DNA of 64,000 bases from Ancylostoma caninum (Eukaryota; Nematoda; Chromadorea; Rhabditida; Ancylostomatidae), in assembly GCA_037903475.1 (NCBI GenBank), contig JBAJFG010000306.1, positions 250,001-314,000 of the forward strand, given 5' to 3'. The notes under the pieces are model-generated. The model saw nothing but the letters and a program-made list of their open reading frames with translations, was not told the origin of the DNA and did not search any database. The position numbers and the translations under genes were made by a program. Of this stretch, positions 19,336-31,215 are shown one piece after another. The stretch's first letter is position 1, and each line of letters opens with the position of its first letter.

Positions 19336-19555
19336 AGCCTAAAACCTACGCCGGCCCTTAGGGGGGTGTCACCCTATAACAAGGAAGATAAAGATCTAGG
19401 ACGAAAAAAAGCGCACAATGTGGAAATTTAGGCCAGGGGCCCCTTTTTTGAAGTACTCATCACAACACTGCGTATCGACAATGCGCTGAGAGTCGACGCG
19501 CAGTAACGGAAGTGTTTTCGGGGATTAGCGACCAAATCTTTTAATATAGTAGGAT
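19336..19555 (+). repeat. Unique lead-in to the second satellite array
   Basis: Contains CCTAAAACCTACGCCGGCCC and CAGTAACGGAAGTGTTTTCG, then an AT-rich end (CTTTTAATATAGTAGGATCG) fused to the satellite. It could be the terminal part of the transposon that spread the satellite. No coding potential. Confidence 0.4.
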
Positions 19556-20738
19556 CGCTTATATCTCACGATCCAGAGGACAAACACACATGAAACCTAT
19601 ACCGTTCGACTCAGAATTGTGCCCTCCTGTGCAACGTCAGGGTCTTTTGCCGTTTCCGAGAAAAACGATTTCATCGATTTTTGGCCCCCTATCCCCATCA
19701 CTATATAGTAAAACTCATCTGTTTGTGTGTTTGTCTGTAATCGCTTATATCTCACGATCCAGAGGACAAACACACATGAAACCTATACCGTTCGACTCAG
19801 AATTGTGCCCTCCTGTGCAACGTCAGGGTCTTTTGCCGTTTCCGAGAAAAACGATTTTATCGATTTTTGGCCCCCTATCCCCATCACTATATAGTAAAAC
19901 TCATCTGTTTGTGTGTTTGTCTGTAATCGCTTATATCTCACGATCCAGAGGACAAACACACATGAAACCTATACCGTTCGACTCAGAATTGTGCCCTCCT
20001 GTGCAACGTCAGGGTCTTTGCCGTTTCCGAGAAAAACGATTTTATCGATTTTTGGCCCCCTATCCCCATCACTATATAGTAAAACTCATCTGTTTGTGTG
20101 TTTGTCTGTAATCGCTTATATCTCACGATCCAGGACAAACACACATGAAACCTATACCGTTCGACTCAGAATTGTGCCCTCCTGTGCAACGTCAGGGTCT
20201 TTGCCGTTTCCGAGAAAAACGATTTTATCGATTTTTGGCCCCCTATCCCCATCACTATATAGTAAAACTCATCTGTTTGTGTGTTTGTCTGTAATCGCTT
20301 ATATCTCACGATCCAGAGGACAAACACACATGAAACCTATACCGTTCGACTCAGAATTGTGCCCTCCTGTGCAACGTCAGGGTCTTTGCCGTTTCCGAGA
20401 AAAACGATTTTATCGATTTTTGGCCCCCTATCCCCATCACTATATAGTAAAACTCATCTGTTTGTGTGTTTGTCTGTAATCGCTTATATCTCACGATCCA
20501 GAGGACAAACACACATGAAACCTATACCGTTCGACTCAGAATTGTGCCCTCCTGTGCAACGTCAGGGTCTTTGCCGTTTCCGAGAAAAACGATTTTATCG
20601 ATTTTTGGCCCCCTATCCCTATCACTATATAGTAAAACTCATCTGTTTGTGTGTTTTTATCTGTAATCGCTTATATCTCACGATCCAGAGGACAAACACA
20701 CATGAAACCTATACCGTTCGACTCAGAATTGTGCCCTG
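19556..20738 (+). repeat. Second 186-bp satellite array, about six copies
   Basis: Monomer landmarks actatatag at 19700, 19886, 20071, 20254, 20439 and 20624. Most monomers are 185 bp or shorter (one lacks AGA in GATCCAGAGGAC), so frames shift. Same orientation as the left array. The array stops at GAATTGTGCCC, the same part of the monomer where the Gypsy element inserted in the left array. Confidence 0.95.
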
Positions 20739-20819
20739 CAAAAATCATTGTCATTTAAGAGAAGCGCGGCGAAGCTGCGCTTCGCACAATTCTGAGTCGA
20801 ACGGTATAGGTTTCATGTG
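20699..20819. repeat. Perfect 35-bp inverted repeat with a GC hairpin at the satellite end
   Basis: Left arm 20699-20733 (CACATGAAACCTATACCG onward) is repeated exactly in reverse complement at 20785-20819. The 51-bp spacer holds GAAGCGC then GCGCTTC (about 20761-20783), a 7-bp stem around GGCGAAGCT. Terminal hairpins and subterminal inverted repeats are known for Helitron/Helentron-type elements; assigning this one is inference. Confidence 0.9.
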
Positions 20820-20829
20820 CGAATCTTTT

Positions 20830-21089
20830 CGTCTACAACGAGAAAAACAAGGAAGAGTTGTGCTCAGTGACTGAATCCTTGGGGGTCTCTCCGTGTGCAA
20901 TCAAGAGTTTTGGAAGGGGTTGGGTGGGGAATTTATTTTCCTATGCAAAACTAGGCGATTACTAAAGCAACAGTTTTAGTACACCTATATATACCAACTT
21001 GCTATAGCAACATGATTTAGAGTGCACAAGCATACCGCTTAACTTCTTTCTGTGAGTGGACGAATGGACGAATAATCACGGCACTACTC
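20830..21089. other. No feature seen
   Basis: Unique-looking sequence between the satellite end and a foldback element. Confidence 0.3.
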
Positions 21090-21511
21090 AACTTTACTTA
21101 CCCCCAAAATCTCCAAAGATTTTTTTGGCTGGGACTTTCCATAGAGGGGGAGGGGGTTGTCTGAGGTGCTGAGCACGAATATCGCATCCATTTTGCACCA
21201 TAACCCCATTTTTGCATGGGTTACGGTAGGTGTACGGTAGGAAATTGAGAGAAAATGCCGATATCGGGTAGAAAACGGAGGTGGCTTGCAAAATAATGGT
21301 GGTTTTCGTCGTCGGCGTCAAAAAACCCCACTAAGCAAAATTTGAGAGGGTTCCTTGAAGTACCATATCTACAGTACATCTACCGTAACCATTAAAAAAT
21401 GGGGTTATCATGCAAAATTTATACGATGTTCGTGTTCAGCACCTCGAATAACCCCCCTACGTGAAGTTTCAGCCAAAATTTTTTTTGAAGATTTTGGGGC
21501 TATGTAAAGTT
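21090..21511. mobile_element. Foldback/MITE element with about 160-bp imperfect inverted arms
   Basis: The left arm (from AACTTTACTTACCCCCAAAATC) and right arm (ending CCCAAAATC-complement, then GTAAAGTT) pair along most of their length, including GAGGTGCTGAGCACGAATAT against its counterpart near 21430-21450 and CATAACCCCATTTTTGCATG against 21396-21418. A short loop of about 100 bp separates them. No coding capacity. Confidence 0.8.
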
Positions 21512-21589
21512 AAATAGCGCAAATACTCACTCCTTTCCGAGTGCGCTACGTTTCGATCGATTCTGAGTGAATCATCTGGACACATTTAA

Positions 21590-21770
21590 CGGAAGAATGA
21601 TGCAAACATCAATTATATACAACAAGTGCTCCGACTCGCTTACGGCGAGCTTCGCAACTGTATGCTTCATCCGTTTTGACGGATGGAAAGTAAGGTAGCT
21701 GAGTACCAAGGTCCCGCGAAGCGGGCAAGTGCGAGACTCGCCGGAGGCGAGTCGGAGCACTTGTTACATA
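21590..21770. repeat. Hairpin-rich element with 19-bp perfect inverted repeat
   Basis: AACAAGTGCTCCGACTCGC (21621-21639) is repeated as its exact complement at 21747-21765. Inside are further short palindromes (ACGGCGAGCTTCGC, CCCGCGAAGCGGG, GACTCGCCGGAGGCGAGTC). It abuts the mariner relic on the right. Confidence 0.75.
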
Positions 21771-21776
21771 TTATTG

Positions 21777-23046
21777 GGTTGTTGCGAAATTAATTGCCGA
21801 AGTGGACACACCTGTTCAAAGTGTTTTAACTCGGCCCAAACACAACTTTTTTTCATCGCTTCAGCAACTCTTCAAATCAGTAGATCCTCTCTGACAATTC
21901 TACGAGGATTGCATGCCTCCACTACTAAAACCGAGATCACAAGGATCCGCAAACTTTTGGAAGGCGATTTCAGCATGCTCCAGATCAGCAATCTGCTGCT
22001 TTCGCAAGACTGCATCTGGAGCTCCGAAAAAAAAAAACGTGGGGTAATGGTCTGAGGAATGAGGTCAGTGAGTGAGAGCGTTGATGCCTTACTACATCAG
22101 TTTTGTCGTGTGAATTTTGGGGAGTGAGGCTTAACGTTACTTTGGAAAAGGGAAAAATCAGTTTTTGTTCGCCACTGCCGACCACATCTATAGCAGATTT
22201 GCTGGTATCAACTCGAAATTACAATACCAGGACTCTGATGTTCGTGCTTGACTAGGTTGGAGAAGACTGTAGTAGATCACACTCTTACAGCATCACCACA
22301 CTCCTGACACACCTCCCTAGTGCGAAGACTTGATTTAGAAAAAGTTGGAGATGGGAGGAAGTGTCTACCGAAACGAATTCACGTTCCTTTTTATCAGGAA
22401 CCGAGCTCCATTGATAGCTGTTACGCGGTGTAGAAATGGGTACTTTTTGAGGCGAGAAATTAAGTTATAAAAGATGACACAGCGGGTGAGACGGTGGTCA
22501 TCTGTCAGATCGTGGGGTGTTCACTTCCGCACCTTTCTTGTCATGTCGATTGAAGTCAAATGTTTTGAAACTGTAGCATAGTGAGCCCCCATCCCTGCCC
22601 CCAAAGTCCAAATGGTTGGACCCGGGTTAGGTTCCACGACTCTTCTCAACGCTTGGTCGTCAGAGAACAACCTGTGGTCACGACCATGGTTGCTTTGGGG
22701 ATCAAAATCGACGGAAGAAAAATTTGCGACCGAATAGCTCACTGCCCATTTGGAAGGCGATTCGAAGCCAAAACAAATGCAAGATTACCGCAAGCATCCG
22801 ACAAAGAGTGATCGAGTTTGAAGTCATGAACCATAATCACCCGAAAATCACGTCAGCTCATGATTTGTTCGCGACTTCACAAAAACCCTCAGAAAAGAGC
22901 TAGCCAGAATGTTCAAGCAGCATTCGAAAGAGGAGGAAAAGCCCTATCAGGTGGTCACATAAATTGGGCTGAAGTTGCTCAAATCGGGCAGAAGAGAAAG
23001 GTTCAAGTGAGCATACCCCAAAACGGCAATTAATTTCGCAACAACC
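21777..23046 (-). mobile_element. Degenerate mariner-type transposon 1
   Basis: Matching 23-bp terminal inverted repeats (GGTTGTTGCGAAATTAATTG at 21777, and its complement ending at 23046) bound 1.27 kb. On the minus strand a frame near 22742-22400 still reads like the middle of a mariner transposase: VSKHLTSIDMTRKVRKW, then HDLTDDH, then SRLKKYPFLHRV, which correspond to the conserved VSRHLxxLGxxxKLxKWVPHxLT region. Stops and frame changes are frequent, so the transposase is dead. The flanking TA duplication is eroded. Confidence 0.82.
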
Positions 23047-23049
23047 TGA

Positions 23050-24458
23050 TGGATTGGTGCAAGAATAATGCGCGTTTTCAACCCCTTACTTCCGAACCCT
23101 ATAACTTCCTCCAATATCAACTATTTCAAAAAAGCTCAGGATTTTCGTAATGCACAAATCCTTGTCAATAAGAGAAATCTTCTCGGCCACCAATCATTTC
23201 GAAATGGGCCTTCTAGAGTCGACGAACGCCCAGAAGGCAATTTTAGTAGCCTCATAGTATTCGAAGAAATTCACCCGGATGAAGTCGTCTAGATGCTCGT
23301 GAAAGTGGTATAGCCTGTTCCACGGGGGAAGATAGTTGGGGAAACGCCGCAGAGAAGAAGAACGCGGGAAAGTGCGCAGAGATTGGAGATGGTGCAGAGA
23401 AAAACAGACACTGTGCACGAATATCCAACTGTCGTCGCGGGCGAAACAGACTATAGTCGGTAGACGAAAGACCTGCTGATTATTATATATGAAACATAGC
23501 CCCTTAGCCTAGCTGCTCCAGCCTGTAGAGTGTCTGGTGTGCAACATGTGGCTCAACGGTACTGTGTGGGGAGATGGAACCCATTTTATTGAGCAGTATC
23601 GGCCTTGCACAGTAAAATTTCCAGCTCTTTTTATAGGCATCCCAGAAGTACTTTTTGACTGCAAGAGAATCCATGAGCTGTAATCAAGCAGTTTTGCAGC
23701 AGACACCCACAAAGTCAACATGATCTCAATTTTGTGCATTTTCGCTTCCTAGTAGTGTTTCGGTTCTTCTCTCTCGCGCAGCTGTTCAGCAAGGCACTAT
23801 TTGTGCTCGTACAGGATCTTTTCTTCACCGTAGGTCATAAGCGATCAAGAAATGGATCGCAATTCCTTCAATACAAAAGCGCAAAGTAGACCTCTTAACG
23901 AAAGGCGACCTGGTACTCGTTCAGTTTGTCCGCCACCTACTCGTCGAGCTCTTTTATCCTCTCGTTCTCACCTAGGAAGGGATGATCTGACAACTATTAC
24001 CAATACTCTGCGGAACTATATATGTTGCTTTGAATGGGTCTTCGCTCATTACTGACATCAGTTGAGGGTCGCCACCCCAGGAAGACTTACGCGACCTTCC
24101 CAACTTCAAAGCAAGACGCAGCACGTCGAAAAATTTCGAAGCAGCTTCGCAGTATGCATTCGCGCACACTTCCTTGAGCGAAATTATGGCGGTATTCCCA
24201 ACCGCTGTTGCTGTGATACCTCCAAGTTTTATTTCAGAGAAGTAATTTTATTAAAAATCCTGTTTTGGCATCTTCCGTTCCGAAATGAAAAATTCAACAA
24301 AGATATGAATTACGTTCAAAAAAGGTAAGGCGACAGAAAATACCATGAAATTTGCTATAAAAATTTATATAACTTCTCACACAAGTTACAAGAAAACCGG
24401 AAATTTTCTGCACCGAAAATGACGCAAGAAAAACGCGCATTATTTTTGCACCAACCTA
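23050..24458 (-). mobile_element. Degenerate mariner-type transposon 2, adjacent to the first
   Basis: Ends ATTGGTGCAAGAATAATGCG (from 23053) and CGCGCATTATTTTTGCACCA (to about 24452) are inverted copies of the classic mariner terminal repeat type. Minus-strand fragments look like transposase pieces: DPFKATYIV near 24020 (N-terminal helix-turn-helix region), KIEIMLTLWVSAAKLLDY near 23730 (the region after the first Asp), and FHEHLDDFIRVNFFE near 23280 (C-terminal part). The frame is broken in several places. It starts only a few bases after the end of transposon 1. Confidence 0.8.
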
Positions 24459-25464
24459 ATACTTACTGATGTAACTGGTGAGAAACTATGCAGAACAGCA
24501 GTTTCTTATGAACTGCCCAACTAAGGAATTAATGGAGCTTCTCACGATCATTCAAGTTATTTTGTTTGTGATTTAAAGGTAGAGGGAAACGAATAAATTT
24601 GTGCAACATTGAGGTACTGCGCATATGCATAATTCAGAGCAGGTGAGATTCTAGTCTATTGTTGAAACCAGACTTCGGCAGACACTTGACTCAACGCAAA
24701 CAGGACTTCGCAAAAGGTGGATGACGGTCAAGGCGTACGCCGCAACGCGACCGCGCCGCACGCGTATGCTTCTCAAGTTCAGGTTGCTTCTTCAAATTCG
24801 AAGCACTAAATGACATTGATGACCACCTTCTCAAGTTTGTGAGTTCCGATAACATTCATCTGTCCCAATCAAGCTTAAAAAGGTTGTCCATATCCACGCA
24901 GAACTGCTCGTACCCTCGAAAGCTGCAGCCGCGGCGCACACATGAATCGACCAATCATAGACCAGCAGCGTACCTCTTGTCACGCAGCCGCAAAAGGTGA
25001 GGTGAGCAAAGGGGACTTCGTAGCTGGGACCTGGACCTTGGTCGGAAAACTACGCATTCCTTTCCAGATAAGAGTAAAGAAGGCAGATTGAGCCAAGGAA
25101 TTCTTCATCCATGAGTTCTACTAATTCTGACTGAATTAAGAACAGAATCGAAATTTTCCAAAAATTACACTTGAAAAAGTACCTAGCGGTACCCATGGCA
25201 TCGTTTGTACTAGACGGATCCTGCTCAAATTTTCTAACAAGAGTGAACTTACTACTCTTTCTCCAATTCTCAAAGGGAACTGGAATTAATTGATTTTGAC
25301 AGGAGTTTATGGGGCTATCATGCGAAACTCTTGCAGACAGCACTGCTTCCAGCGCTTATAAAAAGACAGATTCTGCATGGATCTTGCTGAAAACAGGCAC
25401 ATAGTTGCATGCTTCAACGTTCTATCTAACAAGGGAAGTGCAAGAGGCCATATTCGAAAATCGG
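24459..25464. other. No supported gene
   Basis: GC-rich patches at 24.72-24.77 kb and 24.92-25.0 kb share GCAAAAGGTG (24713 and 24988) in direct orientation. A segment near 25165-25300 (GAAAAAGTACC, GGATCCTGCTC, TTGATTTTGACAGGAG) recurs near 26490-26620, so it belongs to the SINE-like repeat surroundings. Confidence 0.4.
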
Positions 25465-25466
25465 GA

Positions 25467-25772
25467 TGAAACCTATCTGGCTTGAATCTTTGTTGGAGAG
25501 GGTGTTGCAGTATATATTTTGTTACTGCCCTCGGCTTCAAAAAACAAAAATCCCACCACAGTACTATATGCGTTGCAGCACTAGTCCGTCAGCGACGAGG
25601 TGGCCGAGTGGAGGGGATGCGGACTGATAGGCAGGAGGTCGAGGGTTTGGATCCCGTCATTGACACTCGTTTTGCATTTTTGTTTTTTATTCCTCCTATG
25701 TTATTGAAATCAATTTTGGAGGGCTAGAAGACAACACTTGTCTTTACTGACGTACTAGCTATAGAATAACTA
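25467..25772 (+). mobile_element. tRNA-derived SINE-like copy, plus orientation (pair A)
   Basis: A tRNA-Ser/Leu-like head contains a perfect class A box, TGGCCGAGTGG (25601-25611), and a degraded B box, GGTTTGGATCC (25644-25654). ACGAG and CTCGT can form a remnant acceptor stem. The flanking sequence (ATGAAACCTATCTGGCTTGA before, CTTTACTGACGTACTAG after) is shared with the inverted copy at 26097-26412. It cannot encode a working tRNA because the anticodon arm is not conserved. Confidence 0.7.
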
Positions 25773-26096
25773 CTATGCTATGAACGTAGTTTAGTGATCG
25801 TACAGCTTTCCCTCGAGTCGCTAGAAAATTGTAAAATTTTCATTCAAAACAAAAAAAAAGGATGGTCAATGAGAAAGCATTTACTGGCAGCAACGGTGCA
25901 CACAGACAATGAAGTGTTCAAAGCAAAAGCGGTGAGAACAATACGCGCAGACAATGAAAGAAATTCTGCTACAATCATTACAGTCGCATTCACTGCAGGT
26001 TCGAACATTATGAACCGAGTGGGAAAGATTTTGAGTTACAGTCGTGAAAAGTGACTGCTACTTTATAGCTAATCGAGGGAGGAAAGCAGGTTTTAT
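25606..26096. other. Loop between the inverted SINE-like copies (mostly 25773-26096)
   Basis: About 320 bp with no supported gene. A short open frame at 25794-26054 has no recognisable domain. Confidence 0.3.
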
Positions 26097-26412
26097 ATAA
26101 CGTAGTTATTCCGTGCCTAGTGCGTCAGTAAGGATAAGTATTATCTTCTAACCTTTTAAATTTGATTTCAACAACACAGGGGGAATAAAAAAATGAGAGA
26201 GCAAAACAGGTAGGTGCGCATGACGGGGTTCAAACTCTCGAGCTGACAGTGCAGCATCCTCCCCACTCGGCCACATCGTCGCTGACGGACGAGTGCTGCA
26301 GCGCATATGGTACTGTGGTGGGATTTTTGTTTTTTGGAATCGAGGGCAATAATGAAATATATACTGTAACACCCTCTCCAACAAAGATTCAAGCCAGATA
26401 GGTTTCATTCCG
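26097..26412 (-). mobile_element. tRNA-derived SINE-like copy, minus orientation (pair A)
   Basis: Reverse complement of 25467-25772 with moderate divergence. It carries the same A box (CCACTCGGCCA on the plus strand, 26263-26273) and a B-box remnant (GAGTTTGAACCCC complement, near 26225-26237). Together the two copies form an imperfect palindrome with arms of about 310 bp. Confidence 0.7.
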
Positions 26413-28946
26413 ATTTGCGAGTCTGGCCTGTTGCACTTCCCTTGTAAGTCTCAAAGGGAATTGGATTTAATTGAATTTGATAAGAGTTACAGCTGAAAAA
26501 GTACCACAGCACCGTTGGTATTGAATGGATCTTGCTCGAACCTTATAGTAAGATTACGAGTACAACACTAGCACCAACTGCCAGAGGAAATAGGAATTAT
26601 TTGATTTTGAAAGGAGATATTGCTCAGGATTCCTCTGAACCCTAAATTTGTCCTAAAATTTAGGGTTCAGCACCGGTCCAAAGAATTTTCGTCAAACAAC
26701 TTTCACTAAAATCAAATATTTCCAATTGTATTGAAGCGGTTAGTAAGAGGAGAGGCTGCTCGCTCCAGTGAGTGATAAAATTGCTTCGTTTATTTAGTTA
26801 CAGCGAAAAATAATAGCTAAAAAACGGTTTTCAGCACCAATTCGACACATTTTTTTTCAATTAACTTCTTCCAAAACCAATTATTTCCAATTTTATTCGC
26901 ACTACTGTATTCAGGAAGTACTGCTCGGAGAAATAGAAAATTGTATGACATAGAAAACCGAAATTGGATGGAAGAGCAAGTGTGACCATTCTGCTGCCCA
27001 GAATTCTAAGAACAATGTAAAACTAAGACACACATGTATTCTATTCATTTTATCCCTAATTTTGCCAGTCGTCAACAGACAAGACGGGAGAAGGCTTCAT
27101 TGCTGCGATGCAAGTAGTCATCTTTGACTTGATCCAGAGTTTTTTCTGAGATGTTTCTTGGAATGGGAACAGTGCTAAGAAATAGCATAGGTTGAGCCTT
27201 CCACAAATCCGCTAATGAAATGTACCAGCTACTTCTGACTATGCTATGATTTAACTTTGTTTCCGTATTTGTTAAAGGCGCAGAAGAGCTTCATATCATT
27301 TCCTTTGGTTCTAGCGCCAAAATCATCGCATGACCGAAAAACGATATAGGGCAGAAGCGCACTGCCCGCAGGATCGATTATAGGTTTAGAACTGGAGCGT
27401 TCCATTTCTTAGGAGATTTTTCTCCTGCTTCCAAAGCAAGGACAGCGGAGGGGTTTTGCAAAAGAAATCATTCAAGAGCTCTCTAGTTCCCAATTAGCAA
27501 CCACTGTACTCGTCCAGTGTCGAACTGTTGGGTTGTACCACATGGGCGCTCTGAAGGAACAAGCATGTGCTACACCGCGCCACAGTATGGGCTTGCGTGT
27601 GGATTGTTTATAAGGAACAAAGGATGAAATCGACGACGGTCCCTACGGCGCATCACTCACGTCTTCTTTTGTGTTTACGTTACAGCTGCAGAATCCGGGG
27701 AAGGTTAGTACGAGAAGAGTACCTCATGCGACTATTCCAGAATTTTCTAAGAACTAGGATCACAGTGTCGTCGATTTCAACCATTATCTTTACATTTCAG
27801 CCTTCTGAAGAAAACACGACCAGTGAAGTTTTGCAAATTTTTCGGGTTGTTGCGAAAACATGCTGGGATCTCATGCGAACATGGGATCTGAACAAGTTTG
27901 CAGTTTTGTGAACTTTCTTGGAAGTTTCCACTTTTCCCAGTGGATTTTCTGCAAGTTTCCACTCCATCCATCCAGAGAATATCAATTCATTGCCGATCCA
28001 TTATAACTTATTTCCTTCATCATTTCTTCCGAGTTCTACCCACATCCCTGGCAGGCTATTATCGTGGCCTCGTATCTCTCGATCGATGGATCGCTGCACC
28101 TCGCCATAAAGTGATGCGCCCTGCGGTACTTTAGCAGCTCATGGATGCGGCTACATTTTAAAAGATGAAGGAAATATTGAGGAGAGGAACCTTGATAGAA
28201 GACTAAGAAAATCTTATTTTATCAAAAGAATCTGAAACGAAATCCGATTTTTTTTCAGTTTTTAAAGATTGCTGTCAGAAAATTTTACGAATACGAGCTT
28301 TTCCAATTAAATTTTTCCCACAATGGCACGGAAAAATTCAAAATTGCGTTTCTTAGGCGGAGGAGGGTGTGGGAAAAGTTCCAGAATCTCTTTTTTTAAC
28401 CGATGGAACGTGTAAAATTTTAAGTAATTGACAGTAATTGAGTAATTCATCCGACCCCAACGTCCAAAACTTGTTTCCCCTGCAAACCCTAGAAACTTGA
28501 GAAATTAGGAATTCGGTCGACAGTTCATGGTTATTCAAAGCAATTACCACCAATCATTAGAACAGTCCAGTGCCACATTTTATGCTTTCCTTCTTAATTG
28601 CCTACTACTGAATAGCACTTTCTTATTCTAATTCTCCATGTCTCTCTCTTACATTCCCAGTATTGTGTTCTTGAATCTGCAACTGGAGCACTCATGGCGC
28701 GAAGATGTCATAGGATGTGCGTCGCTGTGGTGTGAGATGCCCAGCGGACTTCGGCCACGTCGCGAGGATAGCCGGCTGTGCTGAGGGGGGGGAGGGGGGC
28801 AGAGCTCAGCTCCAAAATTTGAATGGCGCGGATCCCAATAAAATTGACACCATTCGTTAGTACAAACCATCACGAAGAAGCGGGTGTGTTTACGAAGTGC
28901 GAAAACTACTTTGAAAAACCAGGAAACCGATTTAGCGGAGGGCGCG
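26413..28946. other. Long stretch without a supported gene
   Basis: Contains AT-rich sequence and diverged direct repeats of a TTGATTTTGA/GGAATT motif near 26450-26600. Several short open frames (for example 27567-27911) show no family resemblance or consistent splice signals. A G-rich run sits at 28786-28800. Confidence 0.4.
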
Positions 28947-31215
28947 CGTTTGGGCTCAGCTAAAAAAGGTGTGAATATCCGCGTGGCTAATGACGCCTCG
29001 CGGATATTCACACCTTGCGCATCCACCAAGTGACAGCCGTGCAGGCTCAAGCAAAGGGGCGTGGTCGCAACGCGTTCGACCGAAAGCCCCTACCACGAGC
29101 GCGATCGAGGCTCGCCGCGCGGCGGGAAACTCGGACAACGGCGCCGCGCGCGGCCGCGGCTCTGGATGGGTGCAGCAACGTGGAATAACTATCCATTTCA
29201 AGTGATACACAAATAATCAGCCTTGAATTCGCATAGCATCAGGCACATGCCGAAATCCTACCTAGATTATGAAATATCCATGTCTCTGTTTTACGAAACT
29301 TGAAAGGAATGATAACCTGTTCCACGTGAAACCTGGCATTATACCTGGCAACTCTATTTGTTAGTGTACGAATGAAACGCATCTGACCGGAGATTTCGCG
29401 TGTTTGCTGCAGCGGATAGCATCCACGCCGCAAGCCCACATACCGAGCCCATATGAAGAGTTTAAGGGGGAAGCAGAAGTCGAGAAGTTGAGGAGTGATG
29501 TCCAAGAAAGTTCAAATAAAACCGCAATTCAAATTTTAAAAAAGTTCGACGGTTTTAAGAAATTGAACATTAAGCCAGCGAAGCTCATCACTACATAGGA
29601 TGCTTTGTAGGATTTTTCTAGAATTTCTTGTTCTCCATTTACATTTGCATTTTCTCCAACGCAATCGATCATGAATCCATCGCCAGACGAGGTGTAAGAA
29701 AAGCCCCGCAGGTACATGCTGTGCCTGCAGGCGTACCTCTAGGATACAATGCCGTCAGATCGCCACTCTCTCCCTGTTTTGTTAGCATTGATTTTCCAAA
29801 ACTAAGAATGCAACAGTGAAATGGACTGCGGACTCTGAGCGAGAAATGTGGGACGAACTTGTATTTAGTAATATGTATTCATAAAGAATCTCAATTGTTA
29901 CATAAAATTGTTCCCCCACAGGAAACATTTTATTTTTTCATATATTTTTCTTGTGACAAAATAGAGAGCAGAGAATCGTAAAAAAAGTTTTTGTGTGCGT
30001 CGGGATCTTTTTGAAAAGGTTCCTGCACACAGAGAAAGAGCTCAACACTCTTTTTAGAAGCAAGCTTTGTCATCCAGAGGATTCCTTTATAGTTTCGAAA
30101 TTTCAACTTTACTTTATAAGTATAAGTGAAGTAGTTTTAGAAAAGAAACTACACCCACCATGCTTTTCAGTTGTTAGAAAAGATCATCACGATACAAAAC
30201 GTATTCGAGATAAAAACGTCAAATAACCTTAGCTTACAATGTTTCAGAAGATTCTGAAAATCACATACACGCTTGGAACGCTTCAAAAATGGCATTTTGA
30301 TACAGAATAGCTGTCAGATCCGTAATCAGCAAATAACCCCTATGTGTAGGTTATAGTTCCTGAAATCAGCGGTTTTTTTAAATTCAAATCACATTTTTAT
30401 TTAAATCTTATTTAAATTACAGACTTGAAAACTCAGAATCAGTTTGGTGTAGTTCATATGCCTATTTATGTAGTTTATGCATACTGTCGTTTTGTCATCA
30501 TATTTTACTATCTTCTTGTCACCTAAATATTATTTCATTTCGCTACTACAATTCACTCCAGTGATTCTCTCTCCCCAAATTCTTATCTCCATCACTGCTA
30601 TAATTTCATGCCGAAGAGGGGGGGGGGGTCGAGAGAGAAGATGGATGACCACAAGGTTTTGGTACTTAAATTCTTCTCAACTTTGCAACTTTTCGGATGG
30701 TGGCTCTCAACTGAACAAACTATAGTTGAATGAACTGTGTTATTCGATTTTCATTCGGTTCCAAACATACTACAGATGCGTTTCATTCCTACACTAACAA
30801 ATAGAGTTGCCAGGTATAATGCCAGGTTTCACGTGAAACAGGTTATCATTCCTTTCAAGTTTTGTAAAACAGAGACATGGATATTTCATAATCTAGGTAG
30901 GATTTCGGCATGTGCCTGATGCTATGCGAATTCAAGGCTGATTATTTGTGTATCACTTGAAATGGACAGTTATTCCACGTTGCTGCACCCACCCATCCAG
31001 AGCCGCGGCCGCGTGCGGCGCCGTTGTCCGAGTTTCCCGCCGCGCGGTGAACCTCGATCGCGCTCGTGGTAGAGGCCTTCGGTCGAACGCGTTGCGACCA
31101 CGCCCCTTTGCTTGAGCCTGCACGGCTGTCACGTGGTGGATGCGCAAGGTGTGAATATCCGCGGGGCATCGTTAGCCACGCGGATATTCACACCTTTTTT
31201 AGCTGAGCCCAAACG
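28947..31215. mobile_element. 2.27-kb non-autonomous element with about 440-bp terminal inverted repeats
   Basis: Left arm 28947-29385 and right arm 30773-31215 are near-identical reverse complements, ending in CGTTTGGGCTCAGC on both sides. Just inside each end lies a second-order palindrome in which GGTGTGAATATCCGCG is repeated in inverse within about 48 bp. Each arm has a CpG-rich core (near 29120-29160 and 31010-31050). The 1.39-kb interior (29386-30772) is AT-rich with no recognisable transposase, so mobilisation would need a partner. Superfamily not determined. Confidence 0.85.

Noticed and set aside
25594..25680. Functional tRNA-Ser/Leu gene
   Set aside because: The A box is perfect but the B box is degraded, and the acceptor and anticodon arms do not fold properly. 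The inverted copy indicates a dispersed repeat.
28649..29210. Minus-strand proteins over the left arm of the long-TIR element
   Set aside because: The frames lie across the inverted-repeat arm and its GC-rich core. Similar frames appear in the opposite arm.
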